DNA of 64,000 bases from Neocallimastix lanati (nom. inval.) (GCA_016946835.1 JACVTC010000152.1:76001-140000); one strand, 5' to 3'; shown: positions 24,095 to 36,299, numbered from the stretch's first letter. Made by a program: numbers and translations. Notes: a model not told the origin generated them from the letters alone.

Positions 24095-24109
24095 ATGAGA
24101 CTCTTAATC
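24095..24109 (-). promoter_or_regulatory. Primer-binding site, tRNA-Lys(CUU) anticodon-arm type
   Basis: The 15 nt ATGAGACTCTTAATC on the plus strand touch the LTR tip with no spacer. They match the anticodon stem-loop of tRNA-Lys(CUU), loop CTCTTAA included. There is no TGG-type match to a tRNA 3' end. Confidence 0.65.
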
Positions 24110-24351
24110 TGTTAAGGAGTCAATATAAGATATGATGTGTACACAACAAAATGTATTATTATTTAATTAAATTTAATTTATTATTTATTAATTTATATGA
24201 TTTAAAAAGTATTTAAAAAGACTCAAAATATTAATTTCATAAAAAAATTTTCTTTTTATATTTTACATACAAATTATTACTTAATCAAATATTATAAATA
24301 TTTATAATACTTTAATGTACAAAAGTTTAAATATTATGTTGAACTTTAACA
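24110..24351 (-). repeat. 5' LTR of the copia element
   Basis: 242 bp, nearly identical to the left LTR. The transcription start of the element must lie here. Confidence 0.95.
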
Positions 24352-27300
24352 TATTTTATTTTATTTTATTTTATTTTATTTTATTTTATTCAATCTGTAC
24401 TTCATATTTATATTTCAACTATTTATTTTATTTTATTTTATTTTATTTTATTTTATTTTATTTTATTTTATTTTATTTTATTTTATTTTATTTTATTTTA
24501 TTTTATTTTATTTTATTTTATTTTATTTTATTTTATTTTATTCAATCTGTACTTTATATTTAATATTCTACTATTTATTTTTTTTATTTTATTTTATTTT
24601 ATTTTTATTAATACTTTACTCTTTTATATTACTTCACTATTTATTTTATTTTATTTTATTTTATTTTATTTTATTTTATTTTATTTTATTTTATTTTATT
24701 TTATTTTATTTTATTTTATTTTATTTTATTTTATTTTATTTTATTTTATTTTATTTTATTTTATTTTATTTTATTTTATTTTATTTTATTTTATTTTATT
24801 CAATCTGTACTTTATATTTAATATTCTACTATTTATTTTTTTTATTTTATTTTATTTTATTTTTATTAATACTTTACTCTTTTATATTACTTCACTATTT
24901 ATTTTATTTTATTTTATTTTATTTTATTTTATTTTATTTTATTTTATTTTATTTTATTTTATTTTATTTTATTTTATTTTTATTAATACTTTACTCTTTT
25001 ATATTACTTCACTATTTATTTTATTTTATTTTATTTTATTTTATTTTATTTTATTTTATTTTTATTAATACTTTATTCTTTTATATTACTTCACTATTTA
25101 TTTTATTTTATTTTATTTTATTTTATTTTATTTTATTTTTATTAATACTTTACTCTTTTATATTACTTCACTATTTATTTTATTTTATTTTATTTTATTT
25201 TATTTTATTTTATTTTATTTTTATTAATACTTTACTCTTTTATATTACTTCACTATTTATTTTATTTTATTTTATTTTATTTTATTTTATTCAATCTGTA
25301 CTTTATATTTAATATTCTACTATTTATTTTATTTTATTTTATTTTATTTTATTTTATTTTATTTTATTTTATTTTATTTTATTTTATTTTATTTTATTTT
25401 ATTTTTATTAATACTTTACTCTTTTATATTACTTCACTATTTATTTTATTTTATTTTATTTTATTTTATTTTATTTTATTTTATTTTATTTTATTTTATT
25501 TTATTTTATTTTATTTTATTTTATTCAATCTGTACTTTATATTTAATATTCTACTATTTATTTTTTTTATTTTATTTTATTTTATTTTTATTAATACTTT
25601 ACTCTTTTATATTACTTCACTATTTATTTTATTTTATTTTATTTTATTTTATTTTATTTTATTTTATTTTATTTTATTTTATTTTATTTTATTTTATTTT
25701 ATTTTATTTTATTTTATTTTATTTTATTTTATTTTATTTTATTTTATTTTATTTTTATTAATACTTTACTCTTTTATATTACTTCACTATTTATTTTATT
25801 TTATTTTATTTTATTTTATTTTATTTTATTTTTATTAATACTTTATTCTTTTATATTACTTCACTATTTATTTTATTTTATTTTATTTTATTTTATTTTA
25901 TTTTATTTTTATTAATACTTTACTCTTTTATATTACTTCACTATTTATTTTATTTTATTTTATTTTATTTTATTTTATTTTATTTTATTTTATTTTATTT
26001 TTATTAATACTTTACTCTTTTATATTACTTCACTATTTATTTTATTTTATTTTATTTTATTTTATTTTATTCAATCTGTACTTTATATTTAATATTCTAC
26101 TATTTATTTTATTTTATTTTATTTTATTTTATTTTATTTTATTTTATTTTATTTTATTTTATTTTATTTTATTTTATTTTATTTTTATTAATACTTTACT
26201 CTTTTATATTACTTCACTATTTATTTTATTTTATTTTATTTTATTTTATTTTATTTTATTTTATTTTATTTTATTTTATTTTATTTTATTTTATTTTATT
26301 TTATTCAATCTGTACTTTATATTTAATATTCTACTATTTATTTTTTTTATTTTATTTTATTTTATTTTTATTAATACTTTACTCTTTTATATTACTTCAC
26401 TATTTATTTTATTTTATTTTATTTTATTTTATTTTATTTTATTTTATTTTATTTTATTTTATTTTATTTTATTTTATTTTATTTTATTTTATTTTATTTT
26501 ATTTTATTTTATTTTATTTTATTTTATTTTATTTTTATTAATACTTTACTCTTTTATATTACTTCACTATTTATTTTATTTTATTTTATTTTATTTTATT
26601 TTATTTTATTTTTATTAATACTTTATTCTTTTATATTACTTCACTATTTATTTTATTTTATTTTATTTTATTTTATTTTATTTTATTTTTATTAATACTT
26701 TACTCTTTTATATTACTTCACTATTTATTTTATTTTATTTTATTTTATTTTATTTTATTTTATTTTATTTTATTTTATTTTTATTAATACTTTACTCTTT
26801 TATATTACTTCACTATTTATTTTATTTTATTTTATTTTATTTTATTTTATTTTATTTTATTTTATTCAATCTGTACTTTATATTTAATATTCTACTATTT
26901 ATTTTTTTTATTTTATTTTATTTTATTTTATTTTATTTTATTTTATTTTATTTTATTTTATTTTTATTAATACTTTACTCTTTTATATTACTTCACTATT
27001 TATTTTATTTTATTTTATTTTATTTTATTTTATTTTTATTAATACTTTACTCTTTTATATTACTTCACTATTTATTTTATTTTATTTTATTTTATTTTAT
27101 TTTATTTTATTTTTATTAATACTTTACTCTTTTATATTACTTCACTATTTATTTTATTTTATTTTATTTTATTCAATCTGTACTTTATATTCATATTTCT
27201 ACTATTTATTTTATTTTATTTTATTTTATTCAATCTGTACTTTATATTTATTATCCTAATATTTATTTTATTTTATTTTATTTTATTTTATTCAATCTGT

Positions 27301-28060
27301 ACTTTATATTTATTATCCTAATATTTATTTTATTTTATTTTATTTTATTTTATTCAATCTGTACTTTATATTTATTATCCTAATATTTATTTTATTTTAT
27401 TTTATTTTATTTTATTCAATCTGTACTTTATATTTATTATCCTAATATTTATTTTATTTTATTTTATTTTATTTTATTTTATTCAATCTGTACTTTATAT
27501 TTATTATCCTAATATTTATTTTATTTTATTTTATTTTATTTTATTCAATCTGTACTTTATATTTATTATCCTAATATTTATTTTATTTTATTTTATTTTA
27601 TTTTATTTTATTCAATCTGTACTTTATATTTATTATCCTAATATTTATTTTATTTTATTTTATTTTATTTTATTTTATTCAATCTGTACTTTATATTTAT
27701 TATCCTAATATTTATTTTATTTTATTTTATTTTTTATTAATACTTTACTCTTTTATATTACTTCACTATTTATTTTATTTTATTTTATTTTTTATTAATA
27801 CTTTACTCTTTTATATTACTTCACTATTTATTTTATTTTATTTTATTTTTTATTAATACTTTACTCTTTTATATTACTTCACTATTTATTTTATTTTATT
27901 TTATTTTTATTAATACTTTACTCTTTTATATTACTTCACTATTTATTTTATTTTATTTTATTCAATCTGTACTTATATTTATGTTCTACTATTTATTTTA
28001 TTTTATTTTTGTTAACACTTTAATATTTTATAGTACTTTACTATTTATTTAATTTTATTT
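24352..28060. repeat. TTTTA satellite, right arm, with higher-order structure
   Basis: About 3.7 kb of TTTTA pentamer blocks punctuated by the same two spacers as the left arm. Two exact 780-bp copies lie in tandem at about 25201-25980 and 25981-26760. At about 27240-27715 a different unit of about 60 bp, carrying TTTATTATCCTAATATTTA, repeats eight times. Spacer order and block length vary outside these regions. Confidence 0.95.
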
Positions 28061-28507
28061 TATTTATAAATTTAGTTAAAAATTAAATCTGTAAAATTTG
28101 TCATTTTTATATCTGGAATACTTCTAGTTAATGGTTCATACTACGATAAAAAATTTTCTATAATAAGTTTGAAAATTTTAATTTTAAATACTGATTTATT
28201 GATATTTCCAAAATAATTGAAATTTATTTTATAATGTTTTTTTTTTTTTTATTTATGGTATTTTTTTTTTTTTTTTTTTTTGAAAGAAATGTATTAATTG
28301 TCTTTGGTTTCTGTAAGAATTGATGAATTTGAACTCTTTTTCAAACGATATGGTTCTGTTTTTTCTTCTCCCCATTTTTAAAACATCAATTTTTAATATA
28401 TATAAATATATATATATATATAAAAATTTAATAAGAATCATTTAATGTCAATTAAAAAAAAAAAAAAAATTATTATAGCATCTTTTAGGATGTTGAGACT
28501 CTTGATC
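28061..28507 (-). mobile_element. Internally deleted copia relic with primer-binding site
   Basis: 28075-28135 matches the C-terminal coding end of the intact element (compare 19407-19470), 28180-28220 and 28253-28440 match its Gag start (MGRRKNRTISFEKEF), and 28493-28507 reads TTGAGACTCTTGATC, a variant of the primer-binding site, next to a TG-starting sequence. Nearly all of pol is missing. No LTR pair was recognised. Confidence 0.6.
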
Positions 28508-28557
28508 TGGTAAATAATCCAGCACATTCAACGACAATATGATTCTATTAAATAATA

Positions 28558-28588
<31 letters not shown>

Positions 28589-28606
28589 TTTCTTTTAAGT
28601 TAGGAA

Positions 28607-29363
28607 TTTTTTTTTTTTGGACTTTGAGAAAACTTCATAATAATAATAAAATTAGATGATTTAAATGAAAAATAAAAAAAAAAAAAAATACATGAAATAA
28701 AATATTATATATTATATGAATATAAAAGTGCGGTAGAAGCAATAGTTTCTAACTTCTTCATCAATCTAAAAGATCAACAAATTAATGATATTACGTTTGT
28801 TAGAAACTCCGCAATCCCCACAAAATACGGAACAGTCGACTAAGTTGAACTTTGTTTAAAAATATAAAATATACTAATTGTCTTTGTTCCCCATCATTAA
28901 CTTTAATTTTTTCATATATTGAACGCCGGCCAAGAAGAGCACTCAATATAAAATAATAAATATTATTATCATAATCCTTTTCTGAATCTAAAGAAACATC
29001 CAAGGATTTTTGTTCAATTATCATTGCAAACTTCAAAAAGAAACCATCTAGAATAGGTAGAGAATTATTTCTGTAATTTTCCAATTCTTTACAAGCAAAG
29101 ATCCAGTGAGAAAAGTTATTTTCGATAACACCACAACAAGGGCAAAATTTAGGGCAATCTTCTGAAACTATCTTTCTTTTAATAGAAATACTAATGTCAA
29201 ATTTAAAACCACATCTAATTCGAGAAATCCAAAAGAATCCCAATTGATACTTAGGATATTGAAATGTTAAGTTTTTGATTTCTGAAATAAATCCAAAATC
29301 ATTCTCCTTGTAAATAATTGCTTTTTTAGCTTTTGAGGGTTTGAGGACATCTCTTTTCCAATA

Positions 29364-29367
<4 letters not shown>
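28607..29367 (-). mobile_element. LINE copy C, 5'-truncated (family I relative)
   Basis: The minus strand encodes FYWKRDVLKPSKAKKAI, GFFWISRIRCGFKFDIS, the zinc motif CPKFCPCC...HWIFAC, LSALLGRRSIYEKI and NDGEQRQLVYFI (28800-29340), i.e. the C terminus of a non-LTR retrotransposon polyprotein. The frame is open over 147 residues in its best part and breaks near both ends. A T-run at 28607-28618 may be the poly(A) tail. No RT domain. Confidence 0.75.
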
Positions 29368-29409
<42 letters not shown>

Positions 29410-29631
29410 GTTTTATTACATTTAATTTCTTATCCAAAGCCCTTTTAATTCTTTAGTCCATGAGTAATGGAACGAATTAATTCCTATAGGAATATAAAAA
29501 ATTACCATAATTATATAACCATTCAAAAATATGAAAAATAAATACGACAAATATAACATTATAGTACTATTCATACATGAAAAGGATGAAAATATAGTAA
29601 AATGAAAAGGATACATAAATGAAAAATGATA
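29368..29631 (-). mobile_element. LINE 3'-end fragment D
   Basis: A poly(T) run of about 38 nt (29368-29405) is followed by a short region whose minus strand ends in a WTKELKGLWIRN-coding frame. It abuts copy C and shares a GGATAAGAAATTAAAT block with 12.3 kb. Confidence 0.5.
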
Positions 29632-30060
29632 TTTTTTTTTTTTTATAGACTAGGAAGAGAATACACTTCCAGAGCTTTATTAAATAGATTAAAATATTTT
29701 TATGTATTACATTTAATTATAAAAAAATACGTTATATAATTAAAAGATATATATATAAAATAAAATAAAATAAAATAAAATAAAATAAAATAAAATAAAA
29801 TAAAATAAAATAAAATAAAATAAAATAAAATAAAATAAAATAAAATAAAATAAAATAAAATAAAATAAAATAAAATATATTTAAAAGATTAAGTGAAATA
29901 AAAAATAATAAAAAGTTAAGTAATAACAAATTTTAATTAATCAAAGAAAATTTAATGTAATAAAGAATATAAAACAAAGAAGTAACATCTTTAAAATAGA
30001 TAGTATGATATCCACTAAACTCTCCCCTGAACCACAAGAAAGATCATTAAAAGTTGAATT
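29632..30060 (-). mobile_element. LINE 3'-end fragment E (family I) with TAAAA insertion
   Basis: It starts with poly(T) and the complement of the family I terminus (ATAGACTAGGAAGAGAATAC) and at 29975-30030 matches 11440-11495 of copy B (AGTAACATCTTTAAAATAGA). A (TAAAA)n microsatellite of about 120 bp at 29756-29875 interrupts the 3' region. Confidence 0.75.
29756..29876. repeat. (TAAAA)n microsatellite
   Basis: About 24 perfect pentamer units, the complement of the pentamer that builds the nearby satellite. Confidence 0.95.
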
Positions 30061-30171
30061 ACTTACTGAAAACTGATATTATTTCTTAAAGTTTTTTAAA
30101 ATTAATTAGTAATTTTGATAAATAATATCGATTAGAAACTACTGCAATAAGCAATTATTTTATTATTTTAA

Positions 30172-30175
<4 letters not shown>

Positions 30176-30226
<51 letters not shown>

Positions 30227-30300
30227 CTAAGAGAATAACATTATTTAATTTATAATAATAATATTTTAAAAACATTCATTACAAAATGTTTGAACTGTTT
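30176..30300 (-). mobile_element. LINE 3'-end fragment F (family I)
   Basis: A poly(T) run of about 48 nt (30176-30223) followed by AGACTAAGAGAATAAC, the complement of the family I 3' terminus. Only the extreme 3' end is recognisable. Confidence 0.6.
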
Positions 30301-30308
30301 ACCATCAC

Positions 30309-30406
30309 CCTCGGTATTACGAGAATTAAGATGGTTCTTTTTTTAATTCTCGTAGTACCGAGGATAAAGAAGAAACCTCTTAGGTATTAACGCTCTTGAG
30401 AGGTTT
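30309..30406. other. Two strong stem-loops, second terminator-like
   Basis: CCTCGGTATTACGAGAATT (30309-30327) pairs with AATTCTCGTAGTACCGAGG (30345-30363) with one G-U type mismatch; two more A-T pairs extend the stem. A second hairpin, AAACCTCT (30373-30380) with AGAGGTTT (30399-30406), runs into a T-tract. The local G+C is well above the surroundings. Function unknown. Confidence 0.7.
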
Positions 30407-30530
30407 TTATTATTTCTTAATATTTAATAATTATAAAATAATATAAATCTCATTAAAATATTCACGTTTTATTCTCATTTTTGTTTGATAATATTATTTA
30501 TATGTTCTTAAAAGCATAAAGAATAATAAA

Positions 30531-30566
<36 letters not shown>

Positions 30567-30998
30567 ATGATTCAAACGTATTAAATAAATTTTTTAATGT
30601 ATATTTATTAATTTTAATTGCTTTCTTTTTTTATTTTTATTATTTTTTTTTTTTTTTTAAAAAAAAAAATAAAAAAAATTTTTAAAACAATTTTTATTGT
30701 ATATGCTTTGTAAAATGAAAAATTATTTATTAATTATATATTGTAAATTTAAATACGTAATTAAATATTATTAATATATTAAATAAACTATTTTAATATA
30801 AATAGAATTTATCTTTATATTTTCTTCTTTATATTTTATTTTATATTATTAAAATTTTAAATTTTTATGTTAACATAAATTAGTTTTATTAAAAAAAAAA
30901 AAAAATTAAAGAAAATATTTATTATTAATTTTATATTTAATCATTAAAAACTAAAATTTATGATACTATTTAAATTTTATTCTTATATATTTCTGTCT
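30407..30998. other. AT-rich 3' flank of the Scd6 gene
   Basis: Contains poly(A) of about 34 nt near 30531-30564. No gene seen. Confidence 0.5.
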
Positions 30999-33109
30999 TT
31001 ATTCATTTTGTTTTTCTTCTTGCTTTTGTTGTTGTGGCTGAGTGTTATTGTTTTGATTAGCTTGTTGGTCCTATTATATAAAATTAATTATTTAATAATA
31101 ATTAGTTAGTATTATTATTAAAGTTTATTTTCATTTATTTATATTTTATAAATTATTTTTATTATGAAATATTTACTTGGTTTTTTTGTCTGTTATTGTT
31201 GTTATTGTTATAGTAGTTTCTATAATTATTTCTGTGATATCCTCCATTGCGGTTATAATTTCTACCCCTATATGAGTGATAATTGTTTCTTCTGTATCCA
31301 CGATGACCACCACGATTAACGGTAGCTTGTCCAAATGTTTCCATATTAAGTTTACGTTCTTCATATTGTTTAGCTCTACGATCAAACCTTTTTATTTAAT
31401 GTAATATTAAATAATATTAATATTAATAATTATTTATTAAAAATTTTGTAATTAAAAAATTTTTAAATTACTTACTTCTTTCCTTGCTCTTCAGCTCTAT
31501 CTTTACTTTCACAAGAAATATTATCAAAGAATGAGGAAGATTTGTTATAGAAGTTTTCTTGAGTTTTTTCTTCAGTTCCATTTTCTTCTTGAGCATCGCC
31601 ATTTTGAGAATTTCCATTTTCAGCTTGCTCTTTTTTGTCATTCTTATCAGCTTCTTTATTTGAAAGTTCCTTAAATTTGGCATTTGCTGATTCAAAATCG
31701 AAATCAGAATCAGGAAGTGAGATATGTTTTGAATTATTCCAGTTACGACGTCCACGTTGATTCACACCTCTGCGATAGTTATTCTGACGATTTCCTCTTT
31801 GGAATCTGTTGTTATTGTAATTTCTGTTGTTGTAATTATTGGAATTATTTTGTAAACGATTATTATCTATAAAAAAAAGGAATTATTTATATTAATAAAA
31901 CATTCATTATAGAATTTAAAAATTAATAATATTAATATATTATACGAACTTTTGTCGTTTTGTTGGTTGTTAGCATCATTTTTCTCAGCTGTAGCCTTAG
32001 CAGGTTGAGTAGTAGCATTATCTTTTGGCTTAGCATTGGTATCGTTAGCTAAGTTCAATTTTTCCATTCCAGAGATAATATTGTTTTGGTCAGTTGCTGG
32101 ATCATTTGTCTTTAATAAAGAAGCTGCAGGCTTAAATTTATTATTATTAATAATTAATAATTTATATTTTAGAAAAACATTATTTATTATTTTTATACTT
32201 AAATATTAATATTATATATTTACTTGCTGTTGTTGTTGTTGTTGTAATTGTTGTTGCCATAATTGTTGTTGGTACAATTGAAGCATGTAAGGATTTATAC
32301 CATTTAATTGAAGTGGAAGATTTGGTTGTAACATATTTCCACCATCGACTAAACCTTGCATCATTGTAAAACCTGGTGGAATTGTTGAAGGAGCTGGGGC
32401 TGTGGTCTATATTATTTATTACATTAATTTTTGGTTATTTTTTTATTTTAACTTTAGAGATCATTTGATCTTTTGAATTATAAAAAATTTAATTAATATT
32501 TACTCCTAAAATAGCTGGATCCTTTGGTACTTGTACTTGGGGTCTTTGTGGGGCTTCACAAACTTGTAAATCTTTAATATCACTTCCGCGAAAAACAATG
32601 TATTCATAAATTTGATCGGTACCACTAATTTCTTCACTCTTGTTCTTTTTTCTACCTTCAGTACCATATGAACGAACTGTTTATTATTTAAAAACATAAT
32701 TACTATTAGTTAAAGTTTTCTTACAGCCATTTTATTTATATTTATTGTATATATTTTACATTTATTTATAAAATGTAAAATAATTAATTTTTCAAAAATC
32801 AATAATTATTATTTTATCTATATATTTAGTTGTACTTTTTACTATTTTTTTATTATATCGAATATTTTTATATTTTATATTTGTTATTTCTCTTTTTAAT
32901 ATCTATTTATTATATTTATTATTACTTTTTATTGATATTATATTAATTTTCATTTATAATTATATAATTGTTTAAATTAAATTACCTTGTTCTAATGATA
33001 CTGTTGAGTCTTGTTGATTTATTGAATGTAAAGTACCAACATATCTAATATCAGACTTTGAAATTAAGCTGATCTTACTACCGGCATAAGGTATTGATGC
33101 AGTACTCAT
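30999..33109 (-). CDS. SCD6: Scd6/LSM14 (RAP55) mRNA-granule protein
   Basis: Seven minus-strand exons join in phase: 32986-33109, 32504-32676, 32224-32406, 31950-32130, 31476-31866, 31177-31387 and 30999-31070, giving 444 residues. Seen: an N-terminal LSm14 domain ([46 protein letters not shown]), a Pro/Gln-rich linker with poly-Gln, an Arg/Gly/Asn region, the DFDF motif ([13 protein letters not shown]), the FFD box ([15 protein letters not shown]), the TFG box ([12 protein letters not shown]), and a second Arg/Gly/Asn-rich segment. Known: this family represses translation and promotes decapping in P-bodies; the FFD and TFG boxes bind Edc4-like and Dhh1/DDX6 partners and RGG stretches bind eIF4G or RNA. 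All diagnostic motifs are present in the right order, so the call is firm. Confidence 0.96.
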
Positions 33110-34889
33110 AGCTTACTGTTAAATTAAAATAATAATAAACAAAAATTAATAATTAATATTTCTTGATCTTATTAATTCATTTTTTAAGTACCTATGGGCT
33201 TTAGTGTAAACAATTAATAATTTTTTTTTATTATTTATTTATTTATTTTTAATATTTTAATATATACAAAAGATTATTAATTTGTTTAATACTATATTTA
33301 TTTTTTATATTTTAAATCAATATTTATATGTATTATTCATCAATTATATTCCCTTTTCAAGTCAATATTTTAACAATTCAATTTTTTATAATAAAATAAT
33401 TTTAATTTTATATAAATTTATTTTGTAAATAATATTTTCATCGTTATTCTTTTGATCTTGCTTAAGGTTCAATAAATTATTTATTTTTATGCTTATTTTA
33501 TTATATATTTATTTACTATTTTTTTAATTCAAAATTAATAACCTTGAGGGTTAATTTCATTTGGAATTTTCTTTTTAAAATTAAAAAAAGTTCTACTTTT
33601 CTCCTTTTAATTATTTAAATATTTATTATCTTATTCTTATCCCTTAAAATTAATCTAATTATTTAAAATAAAAAATACAATTATTTACTTTTTAATTTTT
33701 AGTGATAGGTTTAAATATTTGAATATAGACAATAAATGTAAATAAGATAAATAAAAAAAAGTTTTGCTTCTAAAGACTAAAACTTTTATTATTTATTCAA
33801 TTTGTTTTCAATAACAATAATTTAATAAACGCTTAATTATTTCTATATTTTTAGTTTATTTATATTATTATAAACAAGAAAACAAAAACTAAAAGAAAAA
33901 AAAATGTTTTTGAAAATAAAAAAAAAATAATCATTTAGGTAAAAAAAATAAAGTATAATATAAAACTAATAAAGATTTATATATAAATAATATATTTAAT
34001 AATAAATATATTTATATATATATAAAGTATAATAATTAGTTTTTAATTCAATTTAAATCTAAAATTTTTATGTATTATGTATTATAATGGCTTTAAATAT
34101 ATTATTATTATCATCTTTTAATTCTATTATTATTATTTATTTATATAAAAATTTAATTTTCTAGTAATAATATTAAGATAAAGAATATTATTTTGGTAAT
34201 ACTACTGTAAGTATAATCCAATCCATTAATAACTAATAATAATAATTGTACTTTTAATAAATTTTATAAAAAAAAAATTTTTTTTTTCTTAAACATATTA
34301 TTAAATATATTTAATATTAATGTAATATTAAAAATTAAATTAAATGATATATTAATAAATATATTACTTTATAAAAAAAAAAGCAATAAGTAAATCTAAT
34401 GGATTTATTTATTTATTATTTATTTTTTTTTATTATATATTTTTTTTATTAAATATTCTATTTTTTTTATTTTTTATACCAAAAAAAGATGAATAATATT
34501 CAAAAAAAAATGTAATAAAAAATTAATATATTAAATTTATGAGTAATTGTAATAAAATTAATGTATAAAAATATAAATGTAAATGTATTAATGATTTATC
34601 ACCACGTATAATATTACAAAATAATTATTATTAATTATTTATAAGGATTTATAAATAAATAAATATAATATAATAAATGTATGTTATATATATATGATTT
34701 ATGTAATTTACTTTATATATAAGATTTAAAATATTTAATTAAATATTTTAATTAACATATATAAATTAATTTTTTCTATTATAAAAATACATAAATAATA
34801 AATAATTAGAATTAATTGTATATATATTATCAATCTTGAATGACTTTTTATAAAATGAATAACAATAATTTAAATAAATGAGATGTTGT

Positions 34890-35163
34890 TTTTTATTTTT
34901 ATTTTTATTTATATTTATATTTTTATTTATATTTTTATTTTTTTATTTATATTTATATTTATATTTTTATTTTTATTTTTATTTTTATTTTTATTTTTAT
35001 TTTTATTTATATTTTTATTTTTTTATTTATATTTATATTTTTATTTTTATTTTTATTTTTATTTATATTTATATTTTTATTTTTATTTTTATTTTTATTT
35101 TTATTTTTATTTTTATTTATATTTATATTTTTATTTTTATTTTTATTTTTATTTTTATTTTTA

Positions 35164-35194
<31 letters not shown>

Positions 35195-35206
35195 TTTATT
35201 TTTTTA
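34890..35206. repeat. (TTTTTA)n/(TTTATA)n hexamer repeat
   Basis: About 315 bp of TATTTT hexamers with periodic TTTATA variants. The apparent Phe/Ile/Tyr-rich reading frames across it are by-products of the repeat. Confidence 0.95.
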
Positions 35207-36012
35207 TTTTGTATTTTCTTTTCTTAAAAGTTTTAGTCTTATAATATTTGAATTAAAATGTAATATCATTCATTTAATTTAAATAAGAAAATAAAATTGA
35301 AATAATTATATATTCTAAAATTATTTAATTTGAATGATGATTTACTGTTATAGTAATTTTTTTTTTTTTTTTTGTGATACAATGACCTCTCCTCTATTAT
35401 TTCGATATTAGGTTATCTTAGAAGAATTAAAATTCAAAGTTTGAAAGTTATTACTTCTAATGAAGTTGCTAAAGCAAAATAGTTTGCTAAAGCTCTTTAT
35501 CCATTAAGGTCAGATTGAGTGATTATTTTATTTTGAATTAACAATGCAGTAATAAATAAAGAAAAAAGTATAATATTTAAAGAAAAGAGATTAAGTTTTT
35601 GCGATTTAAAGTTTAATTCAATTATTTAAATATAAAAAATTATATATTATAATACATTAAAATATATAACAAAATTAAATCAATTAAAAGTTTATGATAC
35701 ATCCATATATAAGATTGTAAAAATTTATTGATATAAAAATTTCATCTTAATTTTTTATTATGATTATATCAAATAAAATAAAATAAAAAAAAAGTTTACT
35801 CTAAGGATTATTATAAATAATAATAAATTATTTAAAATGTTTTAAAAGTTTGTGAAAAAAATATATTTATTTTTATTTATTTGTAATATTTCATAATATT
35901 TTATAATAGTGTATAAGAATATTCATTAATTTACTTTTTAATAATTAAATTTTTAACAAAATATATGAATTTTAATTCCAAATTATAAATAATTAATCTA
36001 CGAAAAGGACAT

Positions 36013-36016
36013 AAAA

Positions 36017-36047
<31 letters not shown>

Positions 36048-36190
36048 ATAGTAAATGAATATATAATAAATAAATAAATAATAAATAAATAAATAAATAA
36101 ATATATAATAAATAAATACATAAATAATACATAAATAATAAATAAATAATAAATAAATAATAAATAAATAATAAATAGATAGTAAATAAA
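36013..36190. repeat. (AAAT)n/(AATAAATA) repeat
   Basis: Simple-sequence array with several interruptions such as ATATAATA. Confidence 0.9.
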
Positions 36191-36299
36191 TAATTAATTA
36201 AGAGAAAATAAAACTTTTTATTATTAATTAAAGTTTATTTATTAATATTAATTATTTAAATAGGATTACAAAGAAAAAAATAAAGTTTGACAAACATAA

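Larger units (their letters stand above)
19053..24351 (-). mobile_element. Intact Ty1/copia LTR retrotransposon
   Basis: 5299 bp on the minus strand. LTRs at 19053-19295 (243 bp) and 24110-24351 (242 bp) differ by one A in a run as far as I can see, begin TGTTAAGGAG and end TTTAACA. The 5-bp flanks are TATTT on both sides, although this also fits the surrounding repeat. A minus-strand polypurine tract (AGGGGGAA) abuts the left LTR, and a tRNA-Lys-type primer-binding site abuts the right one. One uninterrupted Gag-Pol frame fills the interior. All features of a complete, recently inserted and potentially active element are present. Confidence 0.95.

Noticed and set aside
18101-28060. CRISPR-like array of repeats and spacers
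   Set aside because: The repeats are pentamer blocks of variable length, the spacers are themselves repeated, and the genome is eukaryotic.
34878-35282. Two overlapping reading frames of 134 and 114 residues
   Set aside because: Both translate the TTTTTA hexamer array and have no non-repetitive content.
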